Below are positions 50,901 through 60,094 of a stretch of 64,000 nucleotides of DNA, one piece after another (position 1 is the stretch's first letter; every line of letters starts with the position of its first letter). Source of the stretch: Anaerotignum sp. (GTDB lineage: Bacteria > Bacillota > Clostridia > Lachnospirales > Anaerotignaceae). The DNA lies in the NCBI GenBank assembly GCA_020024455.1, contig JAHHTU010000001.1, positions 95,806-159,805 on the forward strand, read 5' to 3'. Under the pieces are notes generated by a model. It saw only the letters and a program-made list of their open reading frames with translations. It was not told the origin of the DNA and searched no databases. Position numbers and translations under genes: made by a program.

Positions 50901-51104
50901 CGATTGTTTGATGCTAAAACTATGATAAGGCGAAGAAGGATAGCTTGTCAACAAAAAATCTTGATGTTGTTCACAAAAAACAAAAAAACAACAAAAAATA
51001 TATGTTTTCATAAAAACAAGTTTTTTGTTCTGTTTCTCTTCTGTTTTGAAAAGAAAAACATATATTGATATAGAGGAAAAAAGGACAAGGAGTGTGAAAA
51101 ACGA

Positions 51105-53456
51105 ATGAAAAAAGCAGTATTGTTGTTGTTGACAGGTGTTTGTATCAGTCTGTCATCTTGTGGCATGACACAACAAAAGATACATACCGAACAAGGACGG
51201 ATTGGAGATGATTTATCGGTTACAAGACAGATGGCGGCAAAAACCATTGCACTTTCTTTTTATACGGAAAAGGAATTGGAAGAATTGGAACAAAAAGCGG
51301 ATTTTCCGGACGTGTCGGAAACGGATTGGGCATATCCTTATATCAATGGAGCGGTTGCGTTGGGATTTTTGTCCGGTGATGAAGATGGCAATTTTTATCC
51401 GCAAAAAGATTTGACATTGTCGCAGGCACAAGTATTGATGGACAGGCTGGCACCGGATTTTGAAAGCCGTATTGCGTTGAATGACGAAAATCAAAATATG
51501 GCTGTGGCGTACAGTTTATGGGTGCAGTTATTGGAAAAAGCGTTACAGGAACGTAGAGGAGAAACAGACCTTTCTTCTTATGGGATTTCCAAACAAAGCC
51601 AAGTACTATGCAAAACAGAGGAAGACGGTGGTTTGTTTGAAAAAGGAAAATATGAGGCAGCAGGTTTGGCGTTGCGTCCGTATGAAAATACGGAAATTAC
51701 GTTTTTGGAAAAAGATGGGGAAATTTTGGCTTTGTTGGAAGTGACAGATGTGACACCAACCATAGAAAATGTGTATTGCAATACAAAAGGCAAACAATGC
51801 TATATGGAAACAGGAGCAGGTAGTATTGCTTATCCATATGCGGGGGAGGCTGTCTCCGGTATATGTGACATTACATTGGAAAACGGTATTGTGACTGAGG
51901 TAGAGCAAGCCGCAGATTTGGGGGAATGTACGGTCAAACGGGTGAATGGGCAGGAGGTCTATTTGGCAGAGCAGGGGTTGCTGCAATGGGCAGATGATTT
52001 TCGGGTATATGATGATACAAAAGAACATACACAAAATGCAAAAGTATCCAATTTGATTTGCGGTACAGACATTGCCAGATATTATTTGAAAGATGGCAAA
52101 GTGGCGGGTGCTGTGATTACCAAACAACCGAAAATAGAAAATATTCGTGTGTTATTGGGTGGTGAAGAACAGCCAAAGGTAACATTGGCTGCACAAAATG
52201 GATTTACATTACAAAGTGCGGAACACAAAAAAGTGTTTGGTGCAGGGGAAACGGCAGTTTTGACACCGGATTTGGATTGGTTTTCGGCAGGGATTGTGGA
52301 GGTCATTCCAAATGATGCAAGCACTGTGGAAGTAAGATTGGCAGATGGCAGGACACACCCATATACAGGCATATTGGAATTGGAACGCAGAAAAAACGGG
52401 ATTTCGGTTGTCAATACACTACCATTGGAGACGTATCTGCGTGGGGTGGTGCCGCATGAAATGCCTGTACAGTTTGGAAAAGTTGCATTACAAGCCCAAG
52501 CCATTACGGCAAGAAGTTATGCATATAATCAAATATGGGCAAACAGTTATTGTGGATATGGGGCACATTTGACAGACAGTGTGGCAAGTCAAGTATATTA
52601 CGGTGCAGAAACGGACGAGCTGGCAGATGCGGCTGTGGCAGATACCGAAGGGGTTTATTTGACAGAAGATGGCGAAGTGGTGACAACTTATTTTTATTCC
52701 ACATCTTGCGGGTATGGCTCTGATGTGAAAGATGTTTGGTCGCCAGATGGCACATTTTCGCAACAGCAAGCGTCATATTTGACAGGCGGTGTGCATGGTG
52801 TTTCAGAAAAAAAACCGAAAACAGAAACAGAATGGCTGGATTTTTGGCAGAATTGGGATATCAAAGGATATGATGACAGTTCGCCTTGGTATCGCTGGAA
52901 AGTCTATTTTGGTGCGGGACAGCTTTCTCATATTACAGCAGAAACATTACAAAAAGAGGCAAAACAAAATCCCAATCATATCACCGTATTGCAACCAGAT
53001 GGCAGTTGGAAAGCGGAAGTTCCGCAAAATTTAGGAAAGCTAAAAGGTATTTCTGTGGTGGACAGAGCAGAACAAGGTGTCATTCGTGTGTTGCAATTAG
53101 AGTATGAAAATAGCAGTGTGCAGGTAAAGACAGAGTATTGTATCCGCAAGGTATTATCTCCCAATAAAGCAGATACCGCAGACGAAATTTATTTGCAAAG
53201 AAAAGACGGGACATCTTTGACAGAAACCACAACGCTGCCCAGTGCATACTTTGCAGTCAAAGAAATGAAAAACGATGCAGGGGATTTGACAGGCATTGCG
53301 TTGTATGGTGGTGGCAACGGGCATGGTGTGGGTATGAGCCAATATGGTGCAAAAGGTATGGCGGAAATGGGAAAAAATGCAGTGGAGATTTTGCAACATT
53401 ATTTTCCGACTTGCAATGTGGAAACAAAAACACAGGAAATGACACAAACACCATAA
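51105..53456 (+). CDS. SpoIID/LytB-domain lipoprotein with an S-layer-homology segment
   Basis: A 783-residue surface protein. The signal peptide ends in the lipobox LSSC (C19). Residues about 67-115 form one SLH domain (FPDVSETDWAYPYINGAVALGFLSG in two parts), which would bind secondary cell-wall polymer. Residues about 420-780 carry a SpoIID/LytB domain (LPLETYLRGVVPHEMP, ALQAQAITARSYA, GHGVGMSQYGAKGMA), a lytic transglycosylase fold that trims denuded glycan in sporulation. It is much larger than SpoIID proper and lacks the usual neighbours, so a vegetative or sporulation role is open. ATG 51105 follows AAGGAGTG. Confidence 0.92.
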   Translation: MKKAVLLLLTGVCISLSSCGMTQQKIHTEQGRIGDDLSVTRQMAAKTIALSFYTEKELEELEQKADFPDVSETDWAYPYINGAVALGFLSGDEDGNFYPQKDLTLSQAQVLMDRLAPDFESRIALNDENQNMAVAYSLWVQLLEKALQERRGETDLSSYGISKQSQVLCKTEEDGGLFEKGKYEAAGLALRPYENTEITFLEKDGEILALLEVTDVTPTIENVYCNTKGKQCYMETGAGSIAYPYAGEAVSGICDITLENGIVTEVEQAADLGECTVKRVNGQEVYLAEQGLLQWADDFRVYDDTKEHTQNAKVSNLICGTDIARYYLKDGKVAGAVITKQPKIENIRVLLGGEEQPKVTLAAQNGFTLQSAEHKKVFGAGETAVLTPDLDWFSAGIVEVIPNDASTVEVRLADGRTHPYTGILELERRKNGISVVNTLPLETYLRGVVPHEMPVQFGKVALQAQAITARSYAYNQIWANSYCGYGAHLTDSVASQVYYGAETDELADAAVADTEGVYLTEDGEVVTTYFYSTSCGYGSDVKDVWSPDGTFSQQQASYLTGGVHGVSEKKPKTETEWLDFWQNWDIKGYDDSSPWYRWKVYFGAGQLSHITAETLQKEAKQNPNHITVLQPDGSWKAEVPQNLGKLKGISVVDRAEQGVIRVLQLEYENSSVQVKTEYCIRKVLSPNKADTADEIYLQRKDGTSLTETTTLPSAYFAVKEMKNDAGDLTGIALYGGGNGHGVGMSQYGAKGMAEMGKNAVEILQHYFPTCNVETKTQEMTQTP

Positions 53457-53493
53457 CAAAAAACCGCTTTCGGCATGAAAGCGGTTTTTTGTT
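53456..53493. terminator. Bidirectional terminator
   Basis: AAAAAACCGCTTTC pairs with GAAAGCGGTTTTTT between convergent genes; T runs on both strands. Confidence 0.94.
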
Positions 53494-53902
53494 ATTTTGC
53501 TTTATATTCTGCAATCAAATCACCCAAAGAAATGTTATCTACAACATCATCTAAGGCATCTTTCATTTTTTTCCAAACGGAGAGGGAAACACAACTGTCA
53601 GAATTGGGGCACATAGGGTTGTCCACACAGTCCACAGGGGACAAAGAACCTTCTAAAATGCGTAAGATTTCTCCGATACTGATATCATTGGGGTGTTTGG
53701 TCAGAATGTAACCACCTTGTGCACCACGAAAACTTTTTACCAAACCGGATTTTGTCAGGGGGTTGATGATTTGTTCCAAATATTTTTCGGAAATGTCTTG
53801 TTCTTTGGCAATGGTTTTGAGTGCCATTGTACCGCTTTCGTAATGCAGTGCAAGGCTGAGCATCAAACGTATGCCATAACGACCTTTTGTAGAAATTTTC
53901 AT
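53492..53902 (-). CDS. Rrf2-family regulator (IscR-like)
   Basis: A 136-residue winged-helix regulator. The DNA-binding domain covers residues 1-70 (MKISTKGRYGIRLML, FRGAQGGYIL). Three cysteines, C92, C98 and C104, sit at the same positions as the [2Fe-2S] ligands of E. coli IscR, so iron-sulfur or redox sensing is expected. Rrf2 proteins of this kind control cysteine, iron-sulfur or nitrosative-stress genes; no isc genes are nearby. ATG 53902 follows AAGGAG. It lies 19 bases after the YbaK-like gene, probably co-transcribed. Confidence 0.93.
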   Translation of the reverse strand: MKISTKGRYGIRLMLSLALHYESGTMALKTIAKEQDISEKYLEQIINPLTKSGLVKSFRGAQGGYILTKHPNDISIGEILRILEGSLSPVDCVDNPMCPNSDSCVSLSVWKKMKDALDDVVDNISLGDLIAEYKAK

Positions 53903-53921
53903 ATCATTCTCCTTACTATAT

Positions 53922-54395
53922 TTATTCTTCCCAGCCTTTGCAGACGTCAATCCATGCGGTGCAACTGCCATAATGGAATAATTCGTCACAAGTCAATTCG
54001 ATGGCCGAATTACTGCTGCCGGCAGCAGGAAATACAGTTTCAAAACGCTGCATGGAAACATCGGCAAATGCCTTTGTGCCTTCGGGTAATGCGAATGGAC
54101 AAACACCGCCAACGGCATGACCTGTGGCTTGCAGTGTTTCTTCGGGAGAGAGCATTTTGGCTTTGATGCCGAATGTATGTTTGAATTTATGGTTGTCAAT
54201 CTTTGCATCACCTGCAATGGCAATGACAATCGGGCCATCTTTGGAAAGCAAGCATAATGTTTTGCAAATGCGTGCGGGAATGACACCCACAGCCTGTGCT
54301 GCCAAATCCACAGTGGCACTGGAAGTTTCAAATTCTAAAATGGATTTGGGACAATGCATATTTTGTAAATATGTTCTGACTTTTTCGACTGACAT
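53922..54395 (-). CDS. YbaK/EbsC (aminoacyl-tRNA deacylase) family protein
   Basis: A 157-residue protein of the YbaK/ProX family, which clears mischarged tRNAs such as Cys-tRNA(Pro). The conserved lysine lies in RICKTLCLL and the substrate pocket motif is GHAVGGVCPFALP. ATG 54395 is 12 bases after AAGGAG; ATG 54407 touches that site and is less likely. Tail cysteines (ELTCDELFHYGSCTAW) are not part of the active site. Confidence 0.92.
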   Translation of the reverse strand: MSVEKVRTYLQNMHCPKSILEFETSSATVDLAAQAVGVIPARICKTLCLLSKDGPIVIAIAGDAKIDNHKFKHTFGIKAKMLSPEETLQATGHAVGGVCPFALPEGTKAFADVSMQRFETVFPAAGSSNSAIELTCDELFHYGSCTAWIDVCKGWEE

Positions 54396-54546
54396 AATAG
54401 AATACATCTCCTTTTTGCAACATTGTAAATCCTGTTTTTCAATATCATAGCAGAAAAGTAGTATTTATGCAAGAAAAACAAATGCACTTTTGAAAAAATA
54501 CAAGTAATACAGGCAGTAAAAAACAGGGAGAGGCAATAGAAACATA

Positions 54547-54575
54547 TTGAGATTTTTTGATAACTATGATATACT
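54547..54575 (+). promoter_or_regulatory. Predicted promoter of the candidate small RNA
   Basis: TTGAGA (54547-54552), 17 bases, TATACT (54570-54575). Confidence 0.65.
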
Positions 54576-54581
54576 GACTAA

Positions 54582-54697
54582 GTTCAGATTATAAACATGG
54601 TATTGTTTATGCAAAGTCTTTTTATGACCATGCGAGAGACAGCGCTATAATCATACAATATGAAAAGCATCGTATATCCCCGTATATGGTGCTTTTT
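54582..54697 (+). ncRNA. Candidate small RNA of about 116 nt
   Basis: A promoter ending at 54575 is followed by about 80 bases with no open frame and then a terminator hairpin at 54662-54697. The body can form ATAAAC...GTTTAT (about 54590-54610) and a GCG/CGC helix (about 54632-54645). A second promoter, for dlt, begins only after the terminator, so the transcript is not the dlt leader. I do not recognise an RNA family. Confidence 0.5.
54662..54697 (+). terminator. Terminator of the candidate small RNA
   Basis: GAAAAGCATCGTATAT pairs with GTATATGGTGCTTTTTC around CCC, giving a T-rich tail. Confidence 0.7.
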
Positions 54698-54711
54698 CAA
54701 TTTATGTGATA

Positions 54712-54740
54712 TTGACTTGATAATTTGATAATGCTATACT
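54712..54740 (+). promoter_or_regulatory. Predicted promoter of the dlt operon
   Basis: TTGACT (54712-54717), 17 bases, TATACT (54735-54740), 56 bases before the dltA start. Confidence 0.75.
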
Positions 54741-54795
54741 CAAAAAAAGCTGCTTTTCAGAAAAAGAATGGTGCAAAGAATTGAGGGAAAACGGT

Positions 54796-56313
54796 ATGGT
54801 TCGGAATATATTGGAATATGCAGAACACACAGCACAAAAAATGCCAAATGCTGTGGCGTTTGCAACACAAACAGAAGAAATGACATTTTTGGCATTGGTC
54901 AAACGTGCAAAAGAAATCGGAAGTGCATTATTGCCATATGGTGTCAAAAATGCACCGATTGCAGTGATGACAGAAAAAACGCCGCATATGATTGCAGCAT
55001 TTTTGGGGTGTGTATATAGCGGGAATTTTTATACACCGATTGACAACACCATGCCAAAAGAAAGAATACAATCCATTTTTGATACCTTGCAGCCGGTGGC
55101 ACTTTTGATAGATGAAAAAAGTCAAAAACAAGCACAAACATTGGGCTTTACAGGAAATATCATCACATTGGAAGAAATTCCGACAGGACAAATTGCAGAA
55201 GATGCATTGCAAAATATCAGAAGAAATGCCATTGACACAGACCCGCTGTATGCATTGTTTACTTCCGGCTCTACGGGAACACCAAAAGGGGTTGTGATTA
55301 GCCATCAAGCGGTTGTGAATTTGGTGGAATGGTATACGGAAACATTCGATATTACAGAAAAAGAAATTATCGGCAATCAAGCACCGTTTTATTTTGATTC
55401 TTCGGTCAAAGATGTGTATGCAGTACTCAAAACAGGGGCAAGAATGGAAATTATCCCAAAACAATTATTTTCATTTCCTGTAAAATTATTGCCTTATTTG
55501 GAAGAAAAGAAAATCAATTATATTGACTGGGTGCCTTCGGCATTGTGTATCATTGCCAATACGCAGGCATTGGAACAGGTCAGACCATCTACATTGCAAA
55601 AAATTATGTTTGTGGGCGAGGCAATGCCTACCAAACAATTCAATTATTGGAAAAAACATTATCCAAATGCCTTGTTTGCCAATATTTATGGCCCGACGGA
55701 AACCACTGTGGATTGCACGTATTATATCATTACAAGGGATTTTACAGACGATGAACCGTTGCCGATTGGCTATGCTTGCCAAAACACGGATATTTTCTTG
55801 TTGAAAAACAATCGTTTGGCACAGCCAGAGGAAGCAGGTGAGGTTTGTGTGCGTGGACGTTGTTTGGCTTTGGGATATTTCAACAACTGGGATAAAACAG
55901 ATGAGGCATTTATACAAAATCCATTGAACCCATATTATCCCGAAAAAATTTATAAAACAGGCGATATTGCAAAATACAATGCATATGGGGAATTGGTTTT
56001 TTTGGCAAGAAAAGACAATCAAATCAAACATATGGGACATCGGATTGAATTGGGCGAGATTGAAACCGCAGTGCAATCTTTGGATTTGGTGGAACAGGGT
56101 GTCTGTTTATATGACACAGAAAGCCAGAAAATCATATTGTTTTATTGCGGGGCTGAGGCAACACAAGCTTATATATTAAAACAACTGCGTGACAAAGTAC
56201 CAAAATATATGTTTCCGAATATTATGATGCAGATGGAAACATTACCACATACACTCAATGGAAAAATAGACCGGTTGAAACTGAGGGAATATTATGTTCA
56301 AAAAAATACGTAA
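54796..56313 (+). CDS. dltA: D-alanine--carrier-protein ligase (DltA)
   Basis: A 505-residue adenylating enzyme that activates D-alanine and loads it on DltC. The AMP-binding motif is FTSGSTGTPKGV; A5 (NIYGPTETT), A7 (YKTGDIAK) and A10 (NGKIDR) motifs are present. ATG 54796 lies 7 bases after GAGGGA; TTG 54781 is an alternative but overlaps that site. D-alanine comes from Alr (573). The GNAT gene starts 20 bases inside its 3' end. The order dltA-GNAT-dltC-dltB-dltD differs from the common dltABCD. Confidence 0.92.
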   Translation: MVRNILEYAEHTAQKMPNAVAFATQTEEMTFLALVKRAKEIGSALLPYGVKNAPIAVMTEKTPHMIAAFLGCVYSGNFYTPIDNTMPKERIQSIFDTLQPVALLIDEKSQKQAQTLGFTGNIITLEEIPTGQIAEDALQNIRRNAIDTDPLYALFTSGSTGTPKGVVISHQAVVNLVEWYTETFDITEKEIIGNQAPFYFDSSVKDVYAVLKTGARMEIIPKQLFSFPVKLLPYLEEKKINYIDWVPSALCIIANTQALEQVRPSTLQKIMFVGEAMPTKQFNYWKKHYPNALFANIYGPTETTVDCTYYIITRDFTDDEPLPIGYACQNTDIFLLKNNRLAQPEEAGEVCVRGRCLALGYFNNWDKTDEAFIQNPLNPYYPEKIYKTGDIAKYNAYGELVFLARKDNQIKHMGHRIELGEIETAVQSLDLVEQGVCLYDTESQKIILFYCGAEATQAYILKQLRDKVPKYMFPNIMMQMETLPHTLNGKIDRLKLREYYVQKNT

Positions 56314-57076
56314 CGCAAAAGATTTGGAAGCATTGCTCAGAGCGTGGCACGGAAAAAGAGCAACAACAAATTTTTTCTTGACGGAAGATGTATATTTGTC
56401 TATGATAAAACAATGTGCAGTGATGCGTTTTGCAAATGGCTGTTATTTGGTATTTGAAAAAGAACATCATTATGATTTTTATTTCTTTTTGCAAAAAGGG
56501 ACAAATCCTGTGGCAGTACCGCAAATGCCAAAACCTTTGGTATTGGAACAGGTTTGCTTGGAGCGAAAAGGACAAGAGCCAAAAGCCGCTGCATGGCAAA
56601 GTGTAGGATTTGTACCGTATCTGGAAAGAAAACGATTGATGATGCCTTTGCAAGAGGGCATTTCTGCAACCAGTGTCATGCAATTTGCTGATGTTTCACA
56701 AATAGATGTCATATGGAATATGATGCAAACCATGTTTGAACCTTACACATCTGCTTTGCCGACAAAACAGGAATTGTTGGCTTCCATCAAGGCAAAAGAA
56801 GTGTTGGTGGTACAGGAAGATGACACATTGCTTGGTTTTTTGCGATATGGTGCAGAAAAAAAAGTTTCTGTGCTTTGGCAGATTGCCGTGTTGGAACAGG
56901 CAAGAGGCAAAGGCATTGGCAGAATGTTGGTCAAACAATGGATTTGGCAGGTCAAAGATGATGCGTTGCGTTGTCAACTTTGGGTGCGGACGGATAACCA
57001 AGCCGCACAACGTATGTATGAAATGTTGGGATTTTTGCCCGATGGCAGAATTGCTCCCGTCATGATAAAAGAATAA
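56294..57076 (+). CDS. GNAT-family N-acetyltransferase within the dlt operon
   Basis: A 260-residue protein. The C-terminal half (about 135-258) is a GNAT domain with the acetyl-CoA loop ARGKGIGRMLVKQW. The N-terminal half has a similar length and pattern and may be a degenerate second GNAT copy. It overlaps dltA by 20 bases and ends 21 bases before dltC, so it is made with the D-alanylation enzymes. A role in modifying the lipoteichoic acid or the alanyl donor is inferred from position only. ATG 56294 follows GAGGGA. Confidence 0.85.
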   Translation: MFKKIRNAKDLEALLRAWHGKRATTNFFLTEDVYLSMIKQCAVMRFANGCYLVFEKEHHYDFYFFLQKGTNPVAVPQMPKPLVLEQVCLERKGQEPKAAAWQSVGFVPYLERKRLMMPLQEGISATSVMQFADVSQIDVIWNMMQTMFEPYTSALPTKQELLASIKAKEVLVVQEDDTLLGFLRYGAEKKVSVLWQIAVLEQARGKGIGRMLVKQWIWQVKDDALRCQLWVRTDNQAAQRMYEMLGFLPDGRIAPVMIKE

Positions 57077-57097
57077 GATAAGAGAGGAATGTTGTAA

Positions 57098-57325
57098 ATG
57101 GATAGCTTATTGAAAATTTTGGCAGAAATCAGACCTGATGTAGACTTTGAGGACAATAAAGAGTTGGTGGACAGCGGCGAGCTGGACTCCTTTGATATTG
57201 TGACATTGGTGGGCGAATTATGTGATGCTTACGAAATTGAAATCGGTGCAGATGACATTGTGCCGGAAAACTTCAATTCTGTGGAAGCAATTATGGCATT
57301 GGTAACCAGATTGCAAGAGGACTAA
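57098..57325 (+). CDS. dltC: D-alanyl carrier protein (DltC)
   Basis: A 75-residue acidic carrier protein. The phosphopantetheine serine is S31 (ELDSFD). It accepts D-alanine from DltA and hands it to the membrane enzyme DltB. ATG 57098 follows AGAGAGGA. Acyl carrier proteins look alike; the assignment rests on the neighbours. Confidence 0.92.
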   Translation: MDSLLKILAEIRPDVDFEDNKELVDSGELDSFDIVTLVGELCDAYEIEIGADDIVPENFNSVEAIMALVTRLQED

Positions 57326-57343
57326 TCGTAGGAGAGCAAGCAT

Positions 57344-58942
57344 ATGGCATTTACATCTATACAATTTGCGGTGTTTTTGCTGTTGGCGGTTTGTGTATAT
57401 TATTTGACACCAAAGCGTTACCGTTGGGTAACGCTTTTGGTTGTTAATTATGCCTTTTATTATTTTGCAGGTGTGAAATATTTTGTATATCTGTTTATCA
57501 CAACGGGTACGACATATTTGGCAACTGTCAAATTGGGCAATATGGCAGCCAAAAACAAGGAAGCATACAACGCAGTTAAAAAAGAATTGGACAAAGAACA
57601 AAAGAAGGCTTGGAAAGCAAATTTTACAAAAAGAAAACGGCGTATTTTAATTCCCACATTACTGTGTAATTTTGGGATATTGGCAGTGTTGAAATATTCC
57701 GGTTTTGTCAGTCAGAATTTGAATTTGTTATTTGCAAAAATTTCTGTGCCGATAGAACTGCCTGTGTTTCGTTTTTTATTGCCTTTGGGGATTTCTTTTT
57801 ATACATTCCAAACAATGGGATATTTGATTGACGTTTATCGGGAAAAGGTGGTGCCGGAACGAAATATCGGAAAATTGGCATTGTTTATTTCCTTTTTTCC
57901 GTCGATTGTACAAGGCCCTATCGGCAGATTTCAAACATTATCAGAACAGCTATTTTGTGGCAACACATTTTCCTATGCACGCACAAAATTTGGGGTGCAG
58001 TTAATCCTATGGGGTGTGTTCAAAAAATTGGTGATTGCAGACAGAGCGGCAGTATTGGTGGATACGGTGTTTGATAATCCGCAGACATATGGCGGAACAT
58101 ATATTGCTGTGGCATCATTGGTTTATTGTATACAGCTATATGGTGATTTTTCCGGAGGAATTGACATTGCAACAGGGGCGGCACAACTGTTTGGGATTGA
58201 TTTGGACAAAAACTTTGAACGTCCCTATTTGGCAACCAGTATCCCCGACTTTTGGAGAAGATGGCACATCACATTGGGGGCTTGGTTCCGTGATTATGTA
58301 TTCTATCCATTGTCATTGTCCAAGTTCTTTACAAGAGTGGGGAAAAAAGGTCGCCAAGTGCTGGGAAACTATGTCGGAAAATTACTGCCTGTGCTTATTC
58401 CGCAGTTTATCATCTTTTTCCTAATTGGAATTTGGCATGGTGCAGAATGGAAGTATATTGCATTTGGTGTATATAATGGGACATTGATTGTATTGGGCAT
58501 ACTGTTTGAACAACCATTGCAGAAATTGACAAAAAAACTCGGTATCCACACAGATTGTTTCAGCTGGCATTTGTTTTGCATATTGCGGACTTTGGTTTTG
58601 GTGACATTGGGAAAAATCATTACAAGAGCGTCAAACTTTGGTTTATCGCTGTTTATGATGCATACCATGGTGGTAAATTGGAATACGGATATTTTATGGA
58701 ATGGTGATTTACTGCAATTAGGCTTGGACGGGAAAGATTGGCTGGTGTTTCTGGTTGCCTGCGGTGTATTGCTGACAGTCAGTATTTTACAGGAATGTGG
58801 TATCAAAGTCAGAGAAACGTTGGCAAAACAAAATCTTTATTTCCGTTGGCTGATATATTTATGTGGTGTATTTGCATTGATATTATTCGGTGTATACGGA
58901 TTGAATTACAATGCGGCAGATTTTATATACAGGGGGTTTTAA
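57344..58942 (+). CDS. dltB: MBOAT-family acyltransferase (DltB/AlgI type)
   Basis: A 532-residue polytopic membrane protein with about eleven helices. The catalytic histidine is in the motif LIGIWHGAEW; the second conserved block reads PDFWRRWHITLG. MBOAT proteins transfer the D-alanyl group across the membrane in Dlt systems. At 532 residues it is longer than DltB of Bacillus (about 400) and closer in length to AlgI-type enzymes, so the transferred group may not be identical. A charged insert of about 30 residues (KKELDKEQKKAW) follows the third helix. It is followed after 3 bases by the SGNH gene. Confidence 0.88.
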   Translation: MAFTSIQFAVFLLLAVCVYYLTPKRYRWVTLLVVNYAFYYFAGVKYFVYLFITTGTTYLATVKLGNMAAKNKEAYNAVKKELDKEQKKAWKANFTKRKRRILIPTLLCNFGILAVLKYSGFVSQNLNLLFAKISVPIELPVFRFLLPLGISFYTFQTMGYLIDVYREKVVPERNIGKLALFISFFPSIVQGPIGRFQTLSEQLFCGNTFSYARTKFGVQLILWGVFKKLVIADRAAVLVDTVFDNPQTYGGTYIAVASLVYCIQLYGDFSGGIDIATGAAQLFGIDLDKNFERPYLATSIPDFWRRWHITLGAWFRDYVFYPLSLSKFFTRVGKKGRQVLGNYVGKLLPVLIPQFIIFFLIGIWHGAEWKYIAFGVYNGTLIVLGILFEQPLQKLTKKLGIHTDCFSWHLFCILRTLVLVTLGKIITRASNFGLSLFMMHTMVVNWNTDILWNGDLLQLGLDGKDWLVFLVACGVLLTVSILQECGIKVRETLAKQNLYFRWLIYLCGVFALILFGVYGLNYNAADFIYRGF

Positions 58943-58945
58943 ACC

Positions 58946-59971
58946 ATGAAACAAAAATGGAATATTGTATTGCGTTGTATTGCCTTCTGTATGGTGTTTG
59001 CATTGTTGTTTGGGCAGTTGACACGATATTTACGGCGGTATGATGATGAAACAAACGAAATTCATGCATTTTATCAAGAGCCAAAAGACAGCATAGATGT
59101 GCTTTGGATTGGCAGCAGTCCATTATTGCGAGGGGTATCCCCCATGTTGATGTACCAAGATTATGGGTTTACAGGGTATGTACGGGCATCGGCTTTGCAG
59201 GCACCTGCGGTCAGTTATGCAATATTGGCGGAGTCTTTACAATATCAAAAGCCAGAAGTGGTGGTTTTGTTATGTGACAACTTGTTTCAAAAATATGATT
59301 ATGCAGAACGGGAAGGCGATTTGCGTCGTGCATTGGACGGCATGAAACTTTCCACACACAAATGGTCTGTGATTCAGGAAATCACAAAGGCAGATGAAAG
59401 GCAAACATCATTATCTTACCTGTTTCCTTTGTTTCGCTATCATGAACGGTGGAAAGAAATAGATATGGCAAATTTAGAACCACAGCCACTCTTACAACAT
59501 TCTATACGAAAGGGACAAGTCTATTTGCACGATGTTGTGCCACAGGTGTATCCAGACGGATTTATGCAGCCAACAGGTGAAAAAGTGACATTTGATGCAG
59601 ATGCATATGCATATACAGAAAAATCAATCGCTTTATGCAAAGAAAAGGGCATTGATGTGGTACTGGTGCATTTGCCCAAAGTGAGTTGGAGTTTTGAAAA
59701 AAGTCAGGCGATGACACAATTTGCACAAGAGCAGCAAGTACCATATATTGATTTTAATACAGAAGCAATACAGCAGGAAGTTGGGATTTTGCCGCAACAG
59801 GATTATTATGACAAAGGGCATATCAACACAAAGGGTTCTGCAAAAGTTTCCAAATGGTTGGGGGCATATTTGGCTCAACAATATGATTTGCCAAACCATC
59901 ATGGTGATGCGGCGTATCAACAATGGGAACAGGATTTGAAACAGTATTTAGAAGGATTTACAAAACAATAA
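58946..59971 (+). CDS. dltD: DltD-like SGNH-hydrolase protein
   Basis: A 341-residue protein with one N-terminal membrane anchor (about residues 9-27) and an external SGNH-like domain: the catalytic serine region is IGSSPLLRG, and the D-x-x-H motif near the end is DYYDKGHINTKG. DltD proteins complete D-alanine transfer to teichoic acid on the outer face. Closely follows the MBOAT gene. Alternative: AlgX/AlgJ-like acetyltransferase partner, as the MBOAT protein is of the longer type. Confidence 0.82.
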   Translation: MKQKWNIVLRCIAFCMVFALLFGQLTRYLRRYDDETNEIHAFYQEPKDSIDVLWIGSSPLLRGVSPMLMYQDYGFTGYVRASALQAPAVSYAILAESLQYQKPEVVVLLCDNLFQKYDYAEREGDLRRALDGMKLSTHKWSVIQEITKADERQTSLSYLFPLFRYHERWKEIDMANLEPQPLLQHSIRKGQVYLHDVVPQVYPDGFMQPTGEKVTFDADAYAYTEKSIALCKEKGIDVVLVHLPKVSWSFEKSQAMTQFAQEQQVPYIDFNTEAIQQEVGILPQQDYYDKGHINTKGSAKVSKWLGAYLAQQYDLPNHHGDAAYQQWEQDLKQYLEGFTKQ

Positions 59972-59974
59972 CTG

Positions 59975-60032
59975 AAACAGAAACAGAAATATATTTTGAA
60001 AAAACAAATATATTTGCTGTTTCTGTTTTTTT
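59975..60032 (+). terminator. Terminator of the dlt operon
   Basis: AAACAGAAACAG-AAATATA pairs with TATATTTG-CTGTTTCTGTTT, then T7. Confidence 0.85.
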
Positions 60033-60094
60033 ATGTGCAAAATGATTTAAGATTTTCTCCAAATTATCCGATGAAACAAGAAAGGACGTACTGT

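Noticed and set aside
49467..51011. Long N-terminal extension of the MATE protein
   Set aside because: The extra part is Phe/Cys/His-rich, has no ribosome-binding site and covers the leader hairpin; ATG 50825 fits the family.
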